Below the pieces are notes generated by a model, which had not been told where the DNA came from, made no database searches, and worked only from the letters and a program-made list of their open reading frames with translations. From an uncultured Anaerolineaceae bacterium (GTDB taxonomy: Bacteria; Chloroflexota; Anaerolineae; Anaerolineales; Anaerolineaceae), in assembly GCA_937897615.1 (NCBI GenBank), contig CALCNO010000201.1, forward strand, positions 186,001-250,000: a DNA stretch of 64,000 bases, given 5' to 3'. The first letter of the stretch is position 1, and every line of letters starts with the position of its first letter. Position numbers and translations under genes: made by a program. This document shows positions 46,104 to 54,956 of this stretch, one piece after another.

Positions 46104-46535
46104 CTATTTTGCCGGGAAGAGATTTTGTATCTCGGCTACGTGACTTACAAGGCTTCCCAGCACGCCGTTGACAAATCGCGGCGAACTGTCTGAACCAAAG
46201 ACCTTTGCGAGTTCTATTGCCTCGTTAATTGCCACTTTCAGCGGCGTGCATTTTTCAACGCCAAACTCCCAAAGGGCAATACGCAAAATATTCCTGTCAA
46301 TCACCGCCACCTGGTCCAGAGGCCATTCCGGCGCGTGCTCGGCAATGATCTTGTCCAATTGAGGGACTATCGGGATGATCCCATTGATAATCTGGCTGGA
46401 AAAAAGGGTCAATTGTTCATCGAGGTTCTCATCTTGCAGCCGTGCTTCAAGAGCGTCACCCAGCGGGTGACCGGTGAGGTCGTACTCGTAGAGGACCTGT
46501 AGTGCAACTCCGCGGGCTTTTGTTCGGGATTTCAT
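46104..46535 (-). CDS. nusB: Transcription antitermination factor NusB
   Basis: A 143-residue all-helical protein with the typical start [33 protein letters not shown] and [27 protein letters not shown]. NusB binds boxA RNA with NusE and promotes rRNA antitermination. It lies 18 bases downstream of an Asp23 gene, the same neighbours (yqhY-nusB) as in Bacillus. Confidence 0.96.
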   Translation of the reverse strand: MKSRTKARGVALQVLYEYDLTGHPLGDALEARLQDENLDEQLTLFSSQIINGIIPIVPQLDKIIAEHAPEWPLDQVAVIDRNILRIALWEFGVEKCTPLKVAINEAIELAKVFGSDSSPRFVNGVLGSLVSHVAEIQNLFPAK

Positions 46536-46553
46536 TGGCTAGCTCATCCAGGT

Positions 46554-46883
46554 TTATTCGATATCTTCCACATGAACATTAATTTGGCCGATTTCCAGGC
46601 CTACCATCTCAGAGATGGAACGGGATACCTGATTCTGGATATTCTTTGCCACGTCACGAACAACAACATCATGTTTCAAAACCACATAAATATCCGCAAA
46701 AACGACGTTGTTTTCCACAACGATATCAATACCTTCATTTACCCCTTTTTTGAACAGCGTATTCACCTCACGTGGGGCCGGAATCAAGCGGGAGACCCCT
46801 TCAACACCCAAAGTGGCCAACTGCGTAATCGAGATCAACACTTCAGGGGCAATCGTTGTTTTTCCGTATGAATTTTCTTCCAT
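46554..46883 (-). CDS. Asp23/Gls24 family (YqhY-like) protein
   Basis: A 109-residue protein with the DUF322 pattern: GKTTIAPEVLISITQLATLGVEGV at the start, DIVVENNVVFADIYVVLKHDV and VGLEIGQINVHVEDIE at the end. Bacillus YqhY is linked to control of acetyl-CoA carboxylase activity. GGAG lies 6 bases before the ATG, and a TATAAT at 46913-46918 (minus strand) may be the -10 for the asp23-nusB transcript. Confidence 0.92.
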   Translation of the reverse strand: MEENSYGKTTIAPEVLISITQLATLGVEGVSRLIPAPREVNTLFKKGVNEGIDIVVENNVVFADIYVVLKHDVVVRDVAKNIQNQVSRSISEMVGLEIGQINVHVEDIE

Positions 46884-46953
46884 CGTCGCTCCATTGATAA
46901 ATTGGATTCTTAATTATAACCATTTTCATGCAAGATTCGTTGCGCTGCCAACG

Positions 46954-47709
46954 TTAAAGGGACATCACCTGAGAAGTACAGATCCCCAGCACTTTTGGGA
47001 GATCGTCGCTGAGAAGGATACAATGCGGAGCCTCTTCAAGCCAAAAGATTTCTTTTTTGGCCGAGGCTAGCTGAGCATGAACAATCTCCGCTCCCTCCAG
47101 GCTGACCGTTTTATCCAGTTTTCCCTGGAAGATCGTGGCAGTTGTTTTGATTTCGCCAAGCTGAGAATTGACTTGCCGCTGAAGTTTGAAAAGCTGCGCA
47201 GCAGCGTGCAGCGGTACCACATTGTAGCCCTGCCAGGACATTTTATCGTCTGTGTTCTTTTTGAACACGTAGGGGACAAATGGCCATAGCAAAACAGACT
47301 GCCAAAGTCCTTTTATCTTCAGAGCAGGCGCAAACAAGTAGATTTTTTTGATCTCGGGAAACTTGTGCGCCAGGTGCAGGGTCAGCAATGCCCCCATGGA
47401 TTCGCCAAAAACAATGATGTTTTCCTTCTCAAGCCTCATTGCCAGATAGGCCTGTTCGGCAGTTTCCAGCCAATCCTGCAGTTGCACCTTGTTCATCTTT
47501 TCAGGTGTTGTGCCATGCCCGGGGAGCAGGGGAGCGCTGACCGTGTAACCCAGGCGGTGAAAATGATCTGCAATTTGCCGCACTTCCACTGTTGTTGCAG
47601 TAAACCCGTGCAAAAAAAGCAAGCCGGGCGAGTGGACTAGCGAGCCATGCATGAAAAAGGTATTTCCGTCCAACTCAGGGTGCTGGTAAATTACCGGTCG
47701 CGGCTTCAT
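46954..47709 (-). CDS. Alpha/beta hydrolase (carboxylesterase/lipase-like)
   Basis: A 251-residue cytosolic hydrolase. The nucleophile Ser is in FGESMGALL, the oxyanion HGF in FLHGFTATT, and the catalytic His in APHCILLSDD; the Asp is probably in QGKLDKTVS. It resembles Est30-type carboxylesterases and monoacylglycerol lipases (PLLPGHGTTPEKM). The substrate is unknown. It lies 10 bases after the LarA-like gene on the same strand. Confidence 0.85.
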   Translation of the reverse strand: MKPRPVIYQHPELDGNTFFMHGSLVHSPGLLFLHGFTATTVEVRQIADHFHRLGYTVSAPLLPGHGTTPEKMNKVQLQDWLETAEQAYLAMRLEKENIIVFGESMGALLTLHLAHKFPEIKKIYLFAPALKIKGLWQSVLLWPFVPYVFKKNTDDKMSWQGYNVVPLHAAAQLFKLQRQVNSQLGEIKTTATIFQGKLDKTVSLEGAEIVHAQLASAKKEIFWLEEAPHCILLSDDLPKVLGICTSQVMSL

Positions 47710-47719
47710 TTGGTTTGCA

Positions 47720-49000
47720 TCACTCCTTTGCTAGTTCAGGAATCGTAACAGTTGCGTATGGCAAAATGGCAACCGTGGCTTCTGGGGCCCGAGAGTGCAA
47801 AACGTTGTTAATCTCCACATTCAAATCCAAAATCGGTTCGATCAAAAGATCGCGAAGTTCATGAAGCGGGATACTGGAAAGCAGTTTGAAATGAACCCTT
47901 GAAGCAATTTTAGCGACCTGATACGCCTTGTGAGGACCAACCGCAAAGCCAGTCCGCGCGAATTTCTGAATGGCCTCGCTGTGCGATTGGACGCCCTTCA
48001 TGAATTGTGAATACTTCTCGCTGCCAACCCCCTCAATACACTCAGCAACGAGCAGTACCGTTCCACCATCCTTGCAAAACATCGAGGCATGTGTGAGCGC
48101 CTTCTGCGCCTGGTAAAAGTTGATATCCTTCGGGTAGCCGCCAGCGGAGGCAATTACAAGGTCGTATTTGTGGCTGATTGGGGTCATCGCCATCTTGCGC
48201 AGAAAAGCAATACCCTTTTCCATCACCTCTAACGGTGGACCGCAAAAGACCTTTTGAATTTGTTTGGCCTCATCGATCACCGCGTTTAGTGCAATGTCAA
48301 CCCCAATCATTTTTCCAATTTCTTCAATATCCTGGCGCAGGGGGTTGTTTGCATAATTCCCCACGCAGGATTGCTCATCCAACAAGAGGGTATGGTTTTT
48401 CGTGATCGTTTGCCGGCCGCACAGCCCAATTGAAGCGCTCTTTGCACCGCCCGAAAAGCCGGCAAAGTGATGCGGCTCAATATCACCAACCACGATTTTG
48501 AGTGTCGCCCCGTCAAATACCGCATTCACCGAAACCGGCGTTCCCCTGGAAGTCTCGCCTTTATCAACCAGATTACCCAGGTCGTCGCAATCATGGGGGA
48601 GGATTTCGTACGAATTGATGATTTCTTCCGGCAAGATCAAAAAATACTCGTCCTTGCGCATAGGTGTATGTGTACCCGATGCAATCAGGAAGATTATCTG
48701 CTTTTCGGTAACACCGCACTCGGCCAGCGCCGTCAGCAGGGGAGGGAGAAGGAGATGATTTGGCACCGGACGGGTCTTGTCGTTGACAACGATCGCCACT
48801 TTTTCGGCCTTTTGAATGGCGTGCACAGCAAACCATTCTGCCAGCGCTGCGCGCACAACACCCAGTATTTCCACCGCTTGCAACAGCGCAGTGCCCGGGT
48901 GGTGCGGATGAAATACATCACAGTTCGCGCGAGGGTGCACGAAAGAAAGTTTGCCAGAGCCGTAGGGAAGTTCAGGATTTTCTAGCATTTTGTTTTCCAT
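47720..49000 (-). CDS. LarA-family nickel-pincer racemase/epimerase
   Basis: A 426-residue protein. Catalytic and cofactor residues of lactate racemase are all in place: Arg in NDKTRPVP, His in ASGTHTPM, His in EPHHFAGFSGGAKS with the cofactor-linked Lys, and His in KNHTLL. LarA enzymes racemise or epimerise 2-hydroxyacids with the nickel-pincer nucleotide. The cofactor genes larB, larC and larE are not in the window. A start at ATG 48988 is possible, since neither site has a strong ribosome site. Substrate unknown. Confidence 0.88.
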   Translation of the reverse strand: MENKMLENPELPYGSGKLSFVHPRANCDVFHPHHPGTALLQAVEILGVVRAALAEWFAVHAIQKAEKVAIVVNDKTRPVPNHLLLPPLLTALAECGVTEKQIIFLIASGTHTPMRKDEYFLILPEEIINSYEILPHDCDDLGNLVDKGETSRGTPVSVNAVFDGATLKIVVGDIEPHHFAGFSGGAKSASIGLCGRQTITKNHTLLLDEQSCVGNYANNPLRQDIEEIGKMIGVDIALNAVIDEAKQIQKVFCGPPLEVMEKGIAFLRKMAMTPISHKYDLVIASAGGYPKDINFYQAQKALTHASMFCKDGGTVLLVAECIEGVGSEKYSQFMKGVQSHSEAIQKFARTGFAVGPHKAYQVAKIASRVHFKLLSSIPLHELRDLLIEPILDLNVEINNVLHSRAPEATVAILPYATVTIPELAKE

Positions 49001-49046
49001 AGAAGATCAAGTGAGTTAATTATAGCCGCCAAACTGCCAGAAAGGC

Positions 49047-49075
49047 TTGATTTTGATAGGGAAGTGGTATATAAT
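49047..49075 (+). promoter_or_regulatory. Sigma70-type promoter of the Xer-like recombinase gene
   Basis: TTGATT (49047-49052), 17 bases, TATAAT (49070-49075). Transcription would start near 49082, so the dif-like site is in the 5' leader. Confidence 0.6.
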
Positions 49076-49083
49076 CACTTTAT

Positions 49084-49111
49084 GATTTCGATAAGTATTA
49101 TTATCATAAGC
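49084..49111 (+). other. Putative dif-like recombination site
   Basis: A 28-base stretch divides into 11-base arms GATTTCGATAA and TTATCATAAGC around a 6-base centre GTATTA. The arms agree with each other at 8 of 11 positions as inverted repeats, and the inner ATAA/TTAT bases are those of known dif sites. The site is 18 bases before the recombinase ATG. It could instead be an operator bound by another factor. Confidence 0.5.
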
Positions 49112-49128
49112 AATTATAAGGATGAGAA

Positions 49129-50112
49129 ATGGCCCAAATATCCATCGAAAACGCGATTAGCCAGTTTATCGAATCTGTGACACTTTCCAGAAGTGCGCAC
49201 ACCGCCAGAACGTACGCAAATGCGCTGCAATTCTTTTGCGAGACGCTCACAAGAAAAGGCCTTGCGCCAGCAGAATCCCCTGTTTCTGCGCTGCGGGAAG
49301 ATGCCATAGTTGACCTGGCAGTAGACTTAAAGAACCATGCACCGACCACAGAAAGGCTTTACCTGCAGGCCGTCAGTGGCTTCTACGCCTTCCTGGTGGC
49401 AGAAAAACTGGCAGACATCAATCTGCCCCGTGTAAAGCTACTGATCCATCAGCGCGGCAGGCGCCCCGGCCAAAGACTTCCACAATTCCCGGCCTCCTCA
49501 ATCGATAAACTGCTGGGGCTTCTCAACGATGTCAATTATTGTGAAGCCGAAAATGATACAGATCGTTTGATTAACCTACGGGACCGAGCCTTTCTCTTGA
49601 CCTTGGCGGACACAGGGCTGCGCGTCCACGAGGCATGCAATTTAAGGCGCGGCGATGTGGATTGGAATGAGGGAAAAGCGATGATCATCGGTAAAGGAAA
49701 TCAACAGGCCGTGGTACGTTTTTCCACCCGGTCAACGGATGCCTTAATGGATTACCTGCGCGCGCGCGGCAGCCTGGACGGAAAAACCCGGGTGGCGCTC
49801 TCTGCTCTGCCACTTTTTGCGCGTCACGATAAAGGTGCCGGGCAGAAAATTAAACCACTGACAACCACCTCAGGACGTAACATCGTAGCACAGCGAGTGG
49901 CGCAGCTTCTTGGCCAGGATGAGGTCGGAACGATCACGCCGCATTCTTTCCGGCACTACTTTGTTACCAGAGTGCTGCGTTCCTCTGGAAACCTAAAACT
50001 TGCCCAGGAATTGGCGCGCCACAAAAACATAGCAGTGACACAACGCTATGCGCATCTATCAAACGATGAACTTGATAAAGGTTACTGGGAAGCAATTGAA
50101 GAAGAGAAATAA
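49129..50112 (+). CDS. Xer-like tyrosine recombinase
   Basis: The 327-residue product has an N-terminal SAM-like arm-binding domain (1-95) and a C-terminal catalytic domain with Arg in DTGLRVHEA, Lys in IIGKGNQQ, HSFRHYF (His and Arg), His in ARHKNIAVT and Tyr in QRYAHLS. Length and motif spacing fit XerC/XerD rather than large phage integrases. No excisionase, phage or insertion-sequence gene is adjacent. AGGA sits 6 bases before the ATG. A dif-like site in its own leader suggests a chromosome-dimer-resolving or self-regulating role (inference). Confidence 0.88.
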   Translation: MAQISIENAISQFIESVTLSRSAHTARTYANALQFFCETLTRKGLAPAESPVSALREDAIVDLAVDLKNHAPTTERLYLQAVSGFYAFLVAEKLADINLPRVKLLIHQRGRRPGQRLPQFPASSIDKLLGLLNDVNYCEAENDTDRLINLRDRAFLLTLADTGLRVHEACNLRRGDVDWNEGKAMIIGKGNQQAVVRFSTRSTDALMDYLRARGSLDGKTRVALSALPLFARHDKGAGQKIKPLTTTSGRNIVAQRVAQLLGQDEVGTITPHSFRHYFVTRVLRSSGNLKLAQELARHKNIAVTQRYAHLSNDELDKGYWEAIEEEK

Positions 50113-50142
50113 AAACAGCCCCTGAATTTTCAGGGGCTGTTT
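50113..50142. terminator. Strong bidirectional intrinsic terminator
   Basis: Perfect 14-base inverted repeat (AAACAGCCCCTGAA and its complement) with a two-base central loop (more in practice), flanked by A and T runs, directly after the recombinase stop and facing the convergent csp gene. Confidence 0.9.
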
Positions 50143-50155
50143 CTCAGGTCAGTGA

Positions 50156-50368
50156 TTAGTTAACAACAACGACGTTGCTAGCCTGAAGACCCTTGGGGCC
50201 CTTCTCGATTGAGAATTCGACCTTCTGGCCTTCTTCGAGGTTGCGGTAGCCTTCGCCCTGGATAGCGGAGAAGTGAACGAACACGTCTTCCCCACCCTCG
50301 CGGGAGATGAAACCATATCCTTTGGTTCCGTTGAACCATTTGACCGTACCGGTGATGCGTTCTGACAT
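50156..50368 (-). CDS. Cold-shock domain protein
   Basis: A 70-residue CspA-type OB fold with both RNA-binding motifs: KGYGFIS (RNP1) and DVFVHFSAI (RNP2). It has a strong AGGAGG ribosome site. CspA-like proteins act as RNA chaperones, and often are not cold-specific. A leader of up to about 60 bases follows the upstream rluB terminator, so the gene probably has its own promoter; no clear -10 could be chosen. Confidence 0.95.
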   Translation of the reverse strand: MSERITGTVKWFNGTKGYGFISREGGEDVFVHFSAIQGEGYRNLEEGQKVEFSIEKGPKGLQASNVVVVN

Positions 50369-50431
50369 TTTTTTGCCTCCTATAGCAAAACCAACTAATT
50401 TTTAGGATCTTGTTCGTTCTTTCGGAGCGGT

Positions 50432-50469
50432 CAAATAAAAACAGCCCTGGAGCTTTCGCCTTTGGCTGT
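50432..50469 (-). terminator. Intrinsic terminator downstream of rluB
   Basis: On the minus strand ACAGCC and GGCTGT form a stem (50441-50469), followed by TTTTTATTT (50432-50440). It ends the scpB-rluB transcript before csp. Confidence 0.65.
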
Positions 50470-50549
50470 CGTTTATTACATCCAACAAGAACTACTGCAT
50501 CCTACACTAACACTTTATCATATTCTGGAACAATAGTCAAGATGCAATT

Positions 50550-51329
50550 TTACCGTAAACGAATGTCACTTTTTTTCTCGGGCCGGACAGTTTTGGGTTG
50601 TTTTCCAGCCGCCCTGGTAAGCGCCTTCAGGCGCGCAATCTCCTCGCCAGAAAGATCGCGGTACACACCGGATTTCAAGTTCCCCAGTTCCAGTGAACCA
50701 ATGCGCACCCGCACAAGCCGCACAACATAAAGGCCAATGGTTTTGGCGATCTCTCTGATCTGGCGTTTGTGTCCTTCAAGCATGACTACGCGCAGCCAAG
50801 CGCCCTTCCCCGATGCGGAATCAATTGACACTTTGGCAGGCTGTGTTCTATGCCCATCTTCCAGGATAATCCCCCGGCGCCAAGTATCCAACTGCTTGGC
50901 ATCTGGCCGCGACGCCACTAACACGCGGTATTCTTTTTCATGGCGATAACGCGGGTGCGTAAGCGCATTGGTTAACTCGCCGTCGTTGGTGAGGATGAGC
51001 AGCCCCTCACTTTCAAAGTCAAGCCGGCCAACAATCGCCAGATCGGCGCTGTCCGGCACGAGTTCAAACACCGTCCTGCGGGTATCGCCTTCGACACGGT
51101 CACACAACACAAATCTCGGTTTGTTGTAAGCAAGATAGCGCAATTCCCGCGCTGCCGGAAGTTTCCGCCCATCCAGTAATATGGTATCCCGGGAGGGGTC
51201 AGCCTTCTGTCCCAATTCAGCCGACTTGCCGTTAACCACCACCCGCCCGGTTGTGATGTACTCCTCACAGGCGCGCCGCGAGCCATAGCCGGCTCTTGCC
51301 AGAATCTTTTGTATACGCTCTTCAACCAT
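50550..51329 (-). CDS. rluB: RluB-type 23S rRNA pseudouridine synthase
   Basis: A 259-residue protein with an S4 RNA-binding domain (RIQKILARAGYGSRRACEEYI) and a RsuA/RluB catalytic core. The catalytic Asp lies in IVGRLDFESEGLL, with GHKRQIREI and RVRIGSLELGNLKSG downstream. It follows scpB by 2 bases, the usual scpA-scpB-rluB order in many bacteria. Target base assignment (RluB versus RsuA) rests on this context. Confidence 0.92.
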   Translation of the reverse strand: MVEERIQKILARAGYGSRRACEEYITTGRVVVNGKSAELGQKADPSRDTILLDGRKLPAARELRYLAYNKPRFVLCDRVEGDTRRTVFELVPDSADLAIVGRLDFESEGLLILTNDGELTNALTHPRYRHEKEYRVLVASRPDAKQLDTWRRGIILEDGHRTQPAKVSIDSASGKGAWLRVVMLEGHKRQIREIAKTIGLYVVRLVRVRIGSLELGNLKSGVYRDLSGEEIARLKALTRAAGKQPKTVRPEKKSDIRLR

Positions 51330-51331
51330 GA

Positions 51332-51895
51332 TTAATCCTTCAGCAAACTGCTTTTTTCGGGTTTGCTCTCGTCCTCAGGAAGTTCAAATGGTGGCAATTG
51401 CTCAATTGAGTTAAGGCCAAAGTGTTGCAGGAATTCACTGGTCGTTGAAAACAAAATCGGCCTGCCAGGGCCATCAGCACGCCCCACTTCTTGAATCAAC
51501 CCCTTAGATAATAAACTTTTGATCACCCCATCGCTGCTCACTCCCCTGATCGCTTCGATACCGGGGCGCGTGATCGGCTGCCTGTAGGCGATGATCGCCA
51601 AAGTTTCAATTGAAGGCCTGGAGAGCTTTGAAATCAACTCTAGTCCGAGCAGTTTCTCCACATCAGCAGCATAATCGGGGTGCGTGGTGAGCTGACAGCG
51701 CCCACCATGCCATTGCAGCGCCAATCCTCTGCCAGAGGCGTACGCTTCCGAAAGGTTCTTCAATAAAGCATCGGCTTCCTGCGCGCCAACCTGCAACACC
51801 TCTGCGATTTGCGCAACAGATAACGGGGTTGAAGAGATGAATAACAGTGCCTCAAGCCTGGCGAGATTGTTTTGACTGGTAACAGAATCGGACAT
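51332..51895 (-). CDS. scpB: Segregation and condensation protein B
   Basis: A 187-residue two-winged-helix protein: LEALLFISSTPLSVAQIAEVL at the start and ETLAIIAYRQPITRPGIEAIRGV in the second domain, both ScpB signatures. ScpB with ScpA is part of the SMC complex that condenses and segregates chromosomes. scpA is not in the window. It is divergent from the G5 lipoprotein gene with a 65-base gap. Confidence 0.95.
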   Translation of the reverse strand: MSDSVTSQNNLARLEALLFISSTPLSVAQIAEVLQVGAQEADALLKNLSEAYASGRGLALQWHGGRCQLTTHPDYAADVEKLLGLELISKLSRPSIETLAIIAYRQPITRPGIEAIRGVSSDGVIKSLLSKGLIQEVGRADGPGRPILFSTTSEFLQHFGLNSIEQLPPFELPEDESKPEKSSLLKD

Positions 51896-51903
51896 GCTAT
51901 AAT
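51895..51903 (+). promoter_or_regulatory. Putative extended -10 promoter of the G5 lipoprotein gene
   Basis: TGC followed by TATAAT, overlapping the scpB start codon on the other strand. The leader would be about 50 bases. No good -35 is visible; a near-palindrome TTGATTATATCAA (51929-51941) lies downstream. Confidence 0.4.
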
Positions 51904-51960
51904 AACCTGGTTAACCTGAATAGGGCTTGATTATATCAAACTATTGCTTTAGCTTTTGCC

Positions 51961-53526
51961 ATGATCAAAAGAGCCGTCATCATTTCCCTGCTTGTTCTTT
52001 TTCTCTCTGCATGCGATACGCTTCTCCCGCTGCAAAAAATTGAAGTTAACATAATCGACGCCGGCACACCGATTGCGGCAATAAAGGTGACCAAAGGCGA
52101 AACCGTCCAGGATGCCATCACCCAGGCAGGAATAAAACTCAATGCTCTGGACAAGATCGATCCTGCACTGAGCACCTCGCTCGATGCTCCCGTCACTATC
52201 ACCATCACACGGGTAACCGAAGAATATCAGGTGGAAGAAGCCACTCTCCCCTTCGAGCAGCAGGTTGTAAAAAATGAATCCCTGCAAGAAGGGCAGAAAG
52301 TACTGATTCAGCCTGGGGTTAACGGAAAAACCCAAACAATTTACCGCGTGGTTTATGAAAACGGGGTCAAAGTATCCAGCACCTTCGTAAGTTCAGAAAC
52401 CACAGTTCCTGCCCAGCCTGAGATCGTTATGATCGGGGTGCAATCGCCGTTTTCTGTGCAGGCCATCAACGGCATGCTTGCTTACATCTCCAGCGGCAAT
52501 GCCTGGGTGATGACGGCCAACACTGGAAACCGCCGGGCTTTAACTTCTACTGGCGATCTTGACGGGCGCATCTTCACCATATCCCAGGAGCGGGATTGGC
52601 TTTTGTACTCCACGGCAAATGATGATAACGCTGACGCGGAGCTCAACAGGCTGTGGCTCATCTCGCTCACATCCGACGACCCAAAACCGATCGATACTGG
52701 CATTGTGAACGTGGTTCATTATGCCGAGTGGGTTCCCGGAAAAGTGAGAACGATTAGTTTTTCAACCGCCGAGGTGAGTTCCTCTCCCCCGTTTTGGAAT
52801 GCCAATAACGACCTGCTAACAGTCCGCTTCGATGCCGACGGCAAACAAATCGACAAAAAGACTATTGTCGACACCAATTCCGGCGGCCTGTACGGCTGGT
52901 GGGGAACCAGCTATAAATGGTCGCCCGATGGCGAGCAGTTGGCCTACTCAAGGCCTGATTCGGTTGGCCTGGTGGAGCTAAGCAGCGGATCGCTGGATCC
53001 GCTCTTCCAGATCACGCCATACCAGACAGGGAGTATTTGGGCATGGGTACCCGATATTTTGTGGTCTGCACGCGGAGATTACCTTTTGGCCAGCCTGCCA
53101 GACACCTCGGAAAGCGATCCGCTGCAAAATACGAACCTGGCGGCAATCAATGTTTCTACCAGGCTCTCGTTTTCCCTGGTTACTCGCTGCGGGTTATTCT
53201 GCAGTGCGGCTGCCTCAGCCAATGGCAGTGATGGTAACGAGTTTGTTGCTTATTTATCAGCAATTCTCCCAGACCAAAGTGAAGTAAGCCGCTATAACCT
53301 CTCGGTCATGGATAAAGACGGGTCGAACCAAAAAAAACTCTATCCGTCGGAAGGCGTTCAAGGGCTAAAAGCCCAACAACTCTTGTGGGAACCCGGCGGG
53401 GATTCGGAGCCTCAGGTACGAATCGCCTTTATCTCGCAAGGCAACCTGATGATCGCAGATGCCGCGAGCGGAACGATTAAGCAGATCACCGGTGACGGCT
53501 CGATCGACAAAATTGATTGGAAATGA
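51961..53526 (+). CDS. Lipoprotein with G5 domain and beta-propeller
   Basis: A 521-residue product with a lipoprotein signal (VLFLSACD, lipobox Cys near 17). A DUF348-like region (30-80) precedes a G5 domain at about 85-160 ([17 protein letters not shown], then [17 protein letters not shown]). The rest reads as a TolB/WD-like propeller with repeated blades ([40 protein letters not shown]). G5 domains bind cell-wall glycans, so a wall-associated surface role is likely (inference). It ends 16 bases before the SDR gene. Confidence 0.82.
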   Translation: MIKRAVIISLLVLFLSACDTLLPLQKIEVNIIDAGTPIAAIKVTKGETVQDAITQAGIKLNALDKIDPALSTSLDAPVTITITRVTEEYQVEEATLPFEQQVVKNESLQEGQKVLIQPGVNGKTQTIYRVVYENGVKVSSTFVSSETTVPAQPEIVMIGVQSPFSVQAINGMLAYISSGNAWVMTANTGNRRALTSTGDLDGRIFTISQERDWLLYSTANDDNADAELNRLWLISLTSDDPKPIDTGIVNVVHYAEWVPGKVRTISFSTAEVSSSPPFWNANNDLLTVRFDADGKQIDKKTIVDTNSGGLYGWWGTSYKWSPDGEQLAYSRPDSVGLVELSSGSLDPLFQITPYQTGSIWAWVPDILWSARGDYLLASLPDTSESDPLQNTNLAAINVSTRLSFSLVTRCGLFCSAAASANGSDGNEFVAYLSAILPDQSEVSRYNLSVMDKDGSNQKKLYPSEGVQGLKAQQLLWEPGGDSEPQVRIAFISQGNLMIADAASGTIKQITGDGSIDKIDWK

Positions 53527-53542
53527 ATCTGGAGAAAAATAT

Positions 53543-54502
53543 ATGAAAGTTTTGGTAACTGGCGCAGCGGGTTTTTTAGGCTCACATTTGTGTGATTATT
53601 TGCTTCAAAAAGGCCACACAGTGATCGGGATGGATAACTTCATCACCGGCCGGCCTGAAAACATTGCCCACCTTGCGGGAAATCCCGATTTTCTTTTTAT
53701 CAAGCATGATGTAGCAAACTATATATTCGTTCCCGGCAAGGTCGACGCCGTGATGCATTTTGCCTCACCCGCCAGCCCCAACCCGGCTTCTCCGTTTGGC
53801 TACCCAAGCTTGCCCATTCAGACGATGAAAGCCGGTGCTCTTGGCACACATAACACGCTGGGGGTTGCCAAAGCCAACAATGCCAGATTCCTACTGGCCT
53901 CCACCAGTGAAATCTATGGCGACCCCACTGAACACCCCCAAAAGGAATCCTACTGGGGCCACGCAGACCCAATCGGCTTCCGTTCTGTCTACGATGAAGC
54001 CAAACGCTTTGCCGAAGCCCTTACGATGGCGTATCACCGTTTTCATAATCTGGATACACGCATTGTACGTATCTTCAACACCTACGGCCCGCGGATGCGG
54101 ATCGATGATGGACGGGTTGTGCCCAACTTTATTGACCAGGCGCTGCACCGGCAGCCGCTCACTGTTTATGGAGACGGCAGCCAAACAAGAAGTTTCTGCT
54201 TCGTATCCGACCTCATCGATGGCATCTACCGGCTCCTCATGTCGGATGAAACTATGCCCGTCAACATCGGCAACCCGGCAGAGATTTCGATCCTCAAATT
54301 TGCTCAGGAGATCAACCGCATCACCGGTAATTCCGCCGGCATCGAGTACAAGGCAGACAAACGCCTGGGTGATGATCCGCAGCGCCGCCAGCCAGACATC
54401 GCACGCGCCAAATCGATTCTCCAATGGGAACCCAAAGTCGAGTTAATCCAGGGACTTACCCAGACCATTGACTACTTTAAAGCCTACCTGGGGACCAAAT
54501 GA
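53543..54502 (+). CDS. UDP-glucuronate decarboxylase-like SDR (UXS family)
   Basis: The start is set at ATG 53543, with GGAG upstream. The 319-residue Rossmann protein has [33 protein letters not shown] (catalytic Ser-Thr region) and the YDEAKRFAE active-site Tyr-Lys, then [10 protein letters not shown]. This is close to UDP-xylose synthase (UXS). UDP-glucuronate to UDP-xylose is the likely reaction; dTDP-glucose 4,6-dehydratase activity is less likely. It overlaps gtrA by 4 bases. Confidence 0.88.
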   Translation: MKVLVTGAAGFLGSHLCDYLLQKGHTVIGMDNFITGRPENIAHLAGNPDFLFIKHDVANYIFVPGKVDAVMHFASPASPNPASPFGYPSLPIQTMKAGALGTHNTLGVAKANNARFLLASTSEIYGDPTEHPQKESYWGHADPIGFRSVYDEAKRFAEALTMAYHRFHNLDTRIVRIFNTYGPRMRIDDGRVVPNFIDQALHRQPLTVYGDGSQTRSFCFVSDLIDGIYRLLMSDETMPVNIGNPAEISILKFAQEINRITGNSAGIEYKADKRLGDDPQRRQPDIARAKSILQWEPKVELIQGLTQTIDYFKAYLGTK

Positions 54503-54954
54503 AGCGAGTAGAAAACAACAAAGAGCTTAAGCGTTTTATCCGCTTTGGAATTGTGGGCATCATTGGTTCGGTAATTGATTTTGGTTTTTTAAACCTTTTT
54601 ACCATCGTCTTTAAGCTTCCTTATGTTTTGAGCAGCGTATTTTCCTTCACGCTTGCGGTCATCAACAACTTTGTCCTCAATCGCGTGTGGACCTTTCCAG
54701 GATCACGCAAAGACCCAGTGGTCAATCAATTGCTCCAGTTTGGTTTAGTGAGTGTGGTAGGCCTGCTCATCCGCACACCCTTGCTGGCATGGCTTGAAAA
54801 GGTGCTAATCCCGCTTGCCACAAAATGGGTGCCGAATCTTCTCACCCCCACCATCGTGGGGCACAATGCTGGCCTTGCGATTGCCATTGGCGTCGTGATG
54901 CTGTGGAATTATTTTGCCAACCGTTTTTGGACCTTCAAGAACGTCCCTGCATAA
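54499..54954 (+). CDS. GtrA-family membrane protein
   Basis: A 151-residue protein with four membrane segments and the GtrA pattern: [34 protein letters not shown] and [12 protein letters not shown] at the end. GtrA proteins are thought to flip lipid-linked sugars across the membrane for surface glycan modification. Its overlap with the UXS-like gene supports a sugar role. Directly followed by a URO-D-family gene. Confidence 0.9.
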   Translation: MKRVENNKELKRFIRFGIVGIIGSVIDFGFLNLFTIVFKLPYVLSSVFSFTLAVINNFVLNRVWTFPGSRKDPVVNQLLQFGLVSVVGLLIRTPLLAWLEKVLIPLATKWVPNLLTPTIVGHNAGLAIAIGVVMLWNYFANRFWTFKNVPA

Positions 54955-54956
54955 AA

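Noticed and set aside
49129..50112. Tyrosine recombinase as the mark of an integrated phage or genomic island
   Set aside because: Length and motifs fit XerC/D, flanks are housekeeping genes (scpB, rluB, csp), and no att duplication, excisionase or phage gene is seen.
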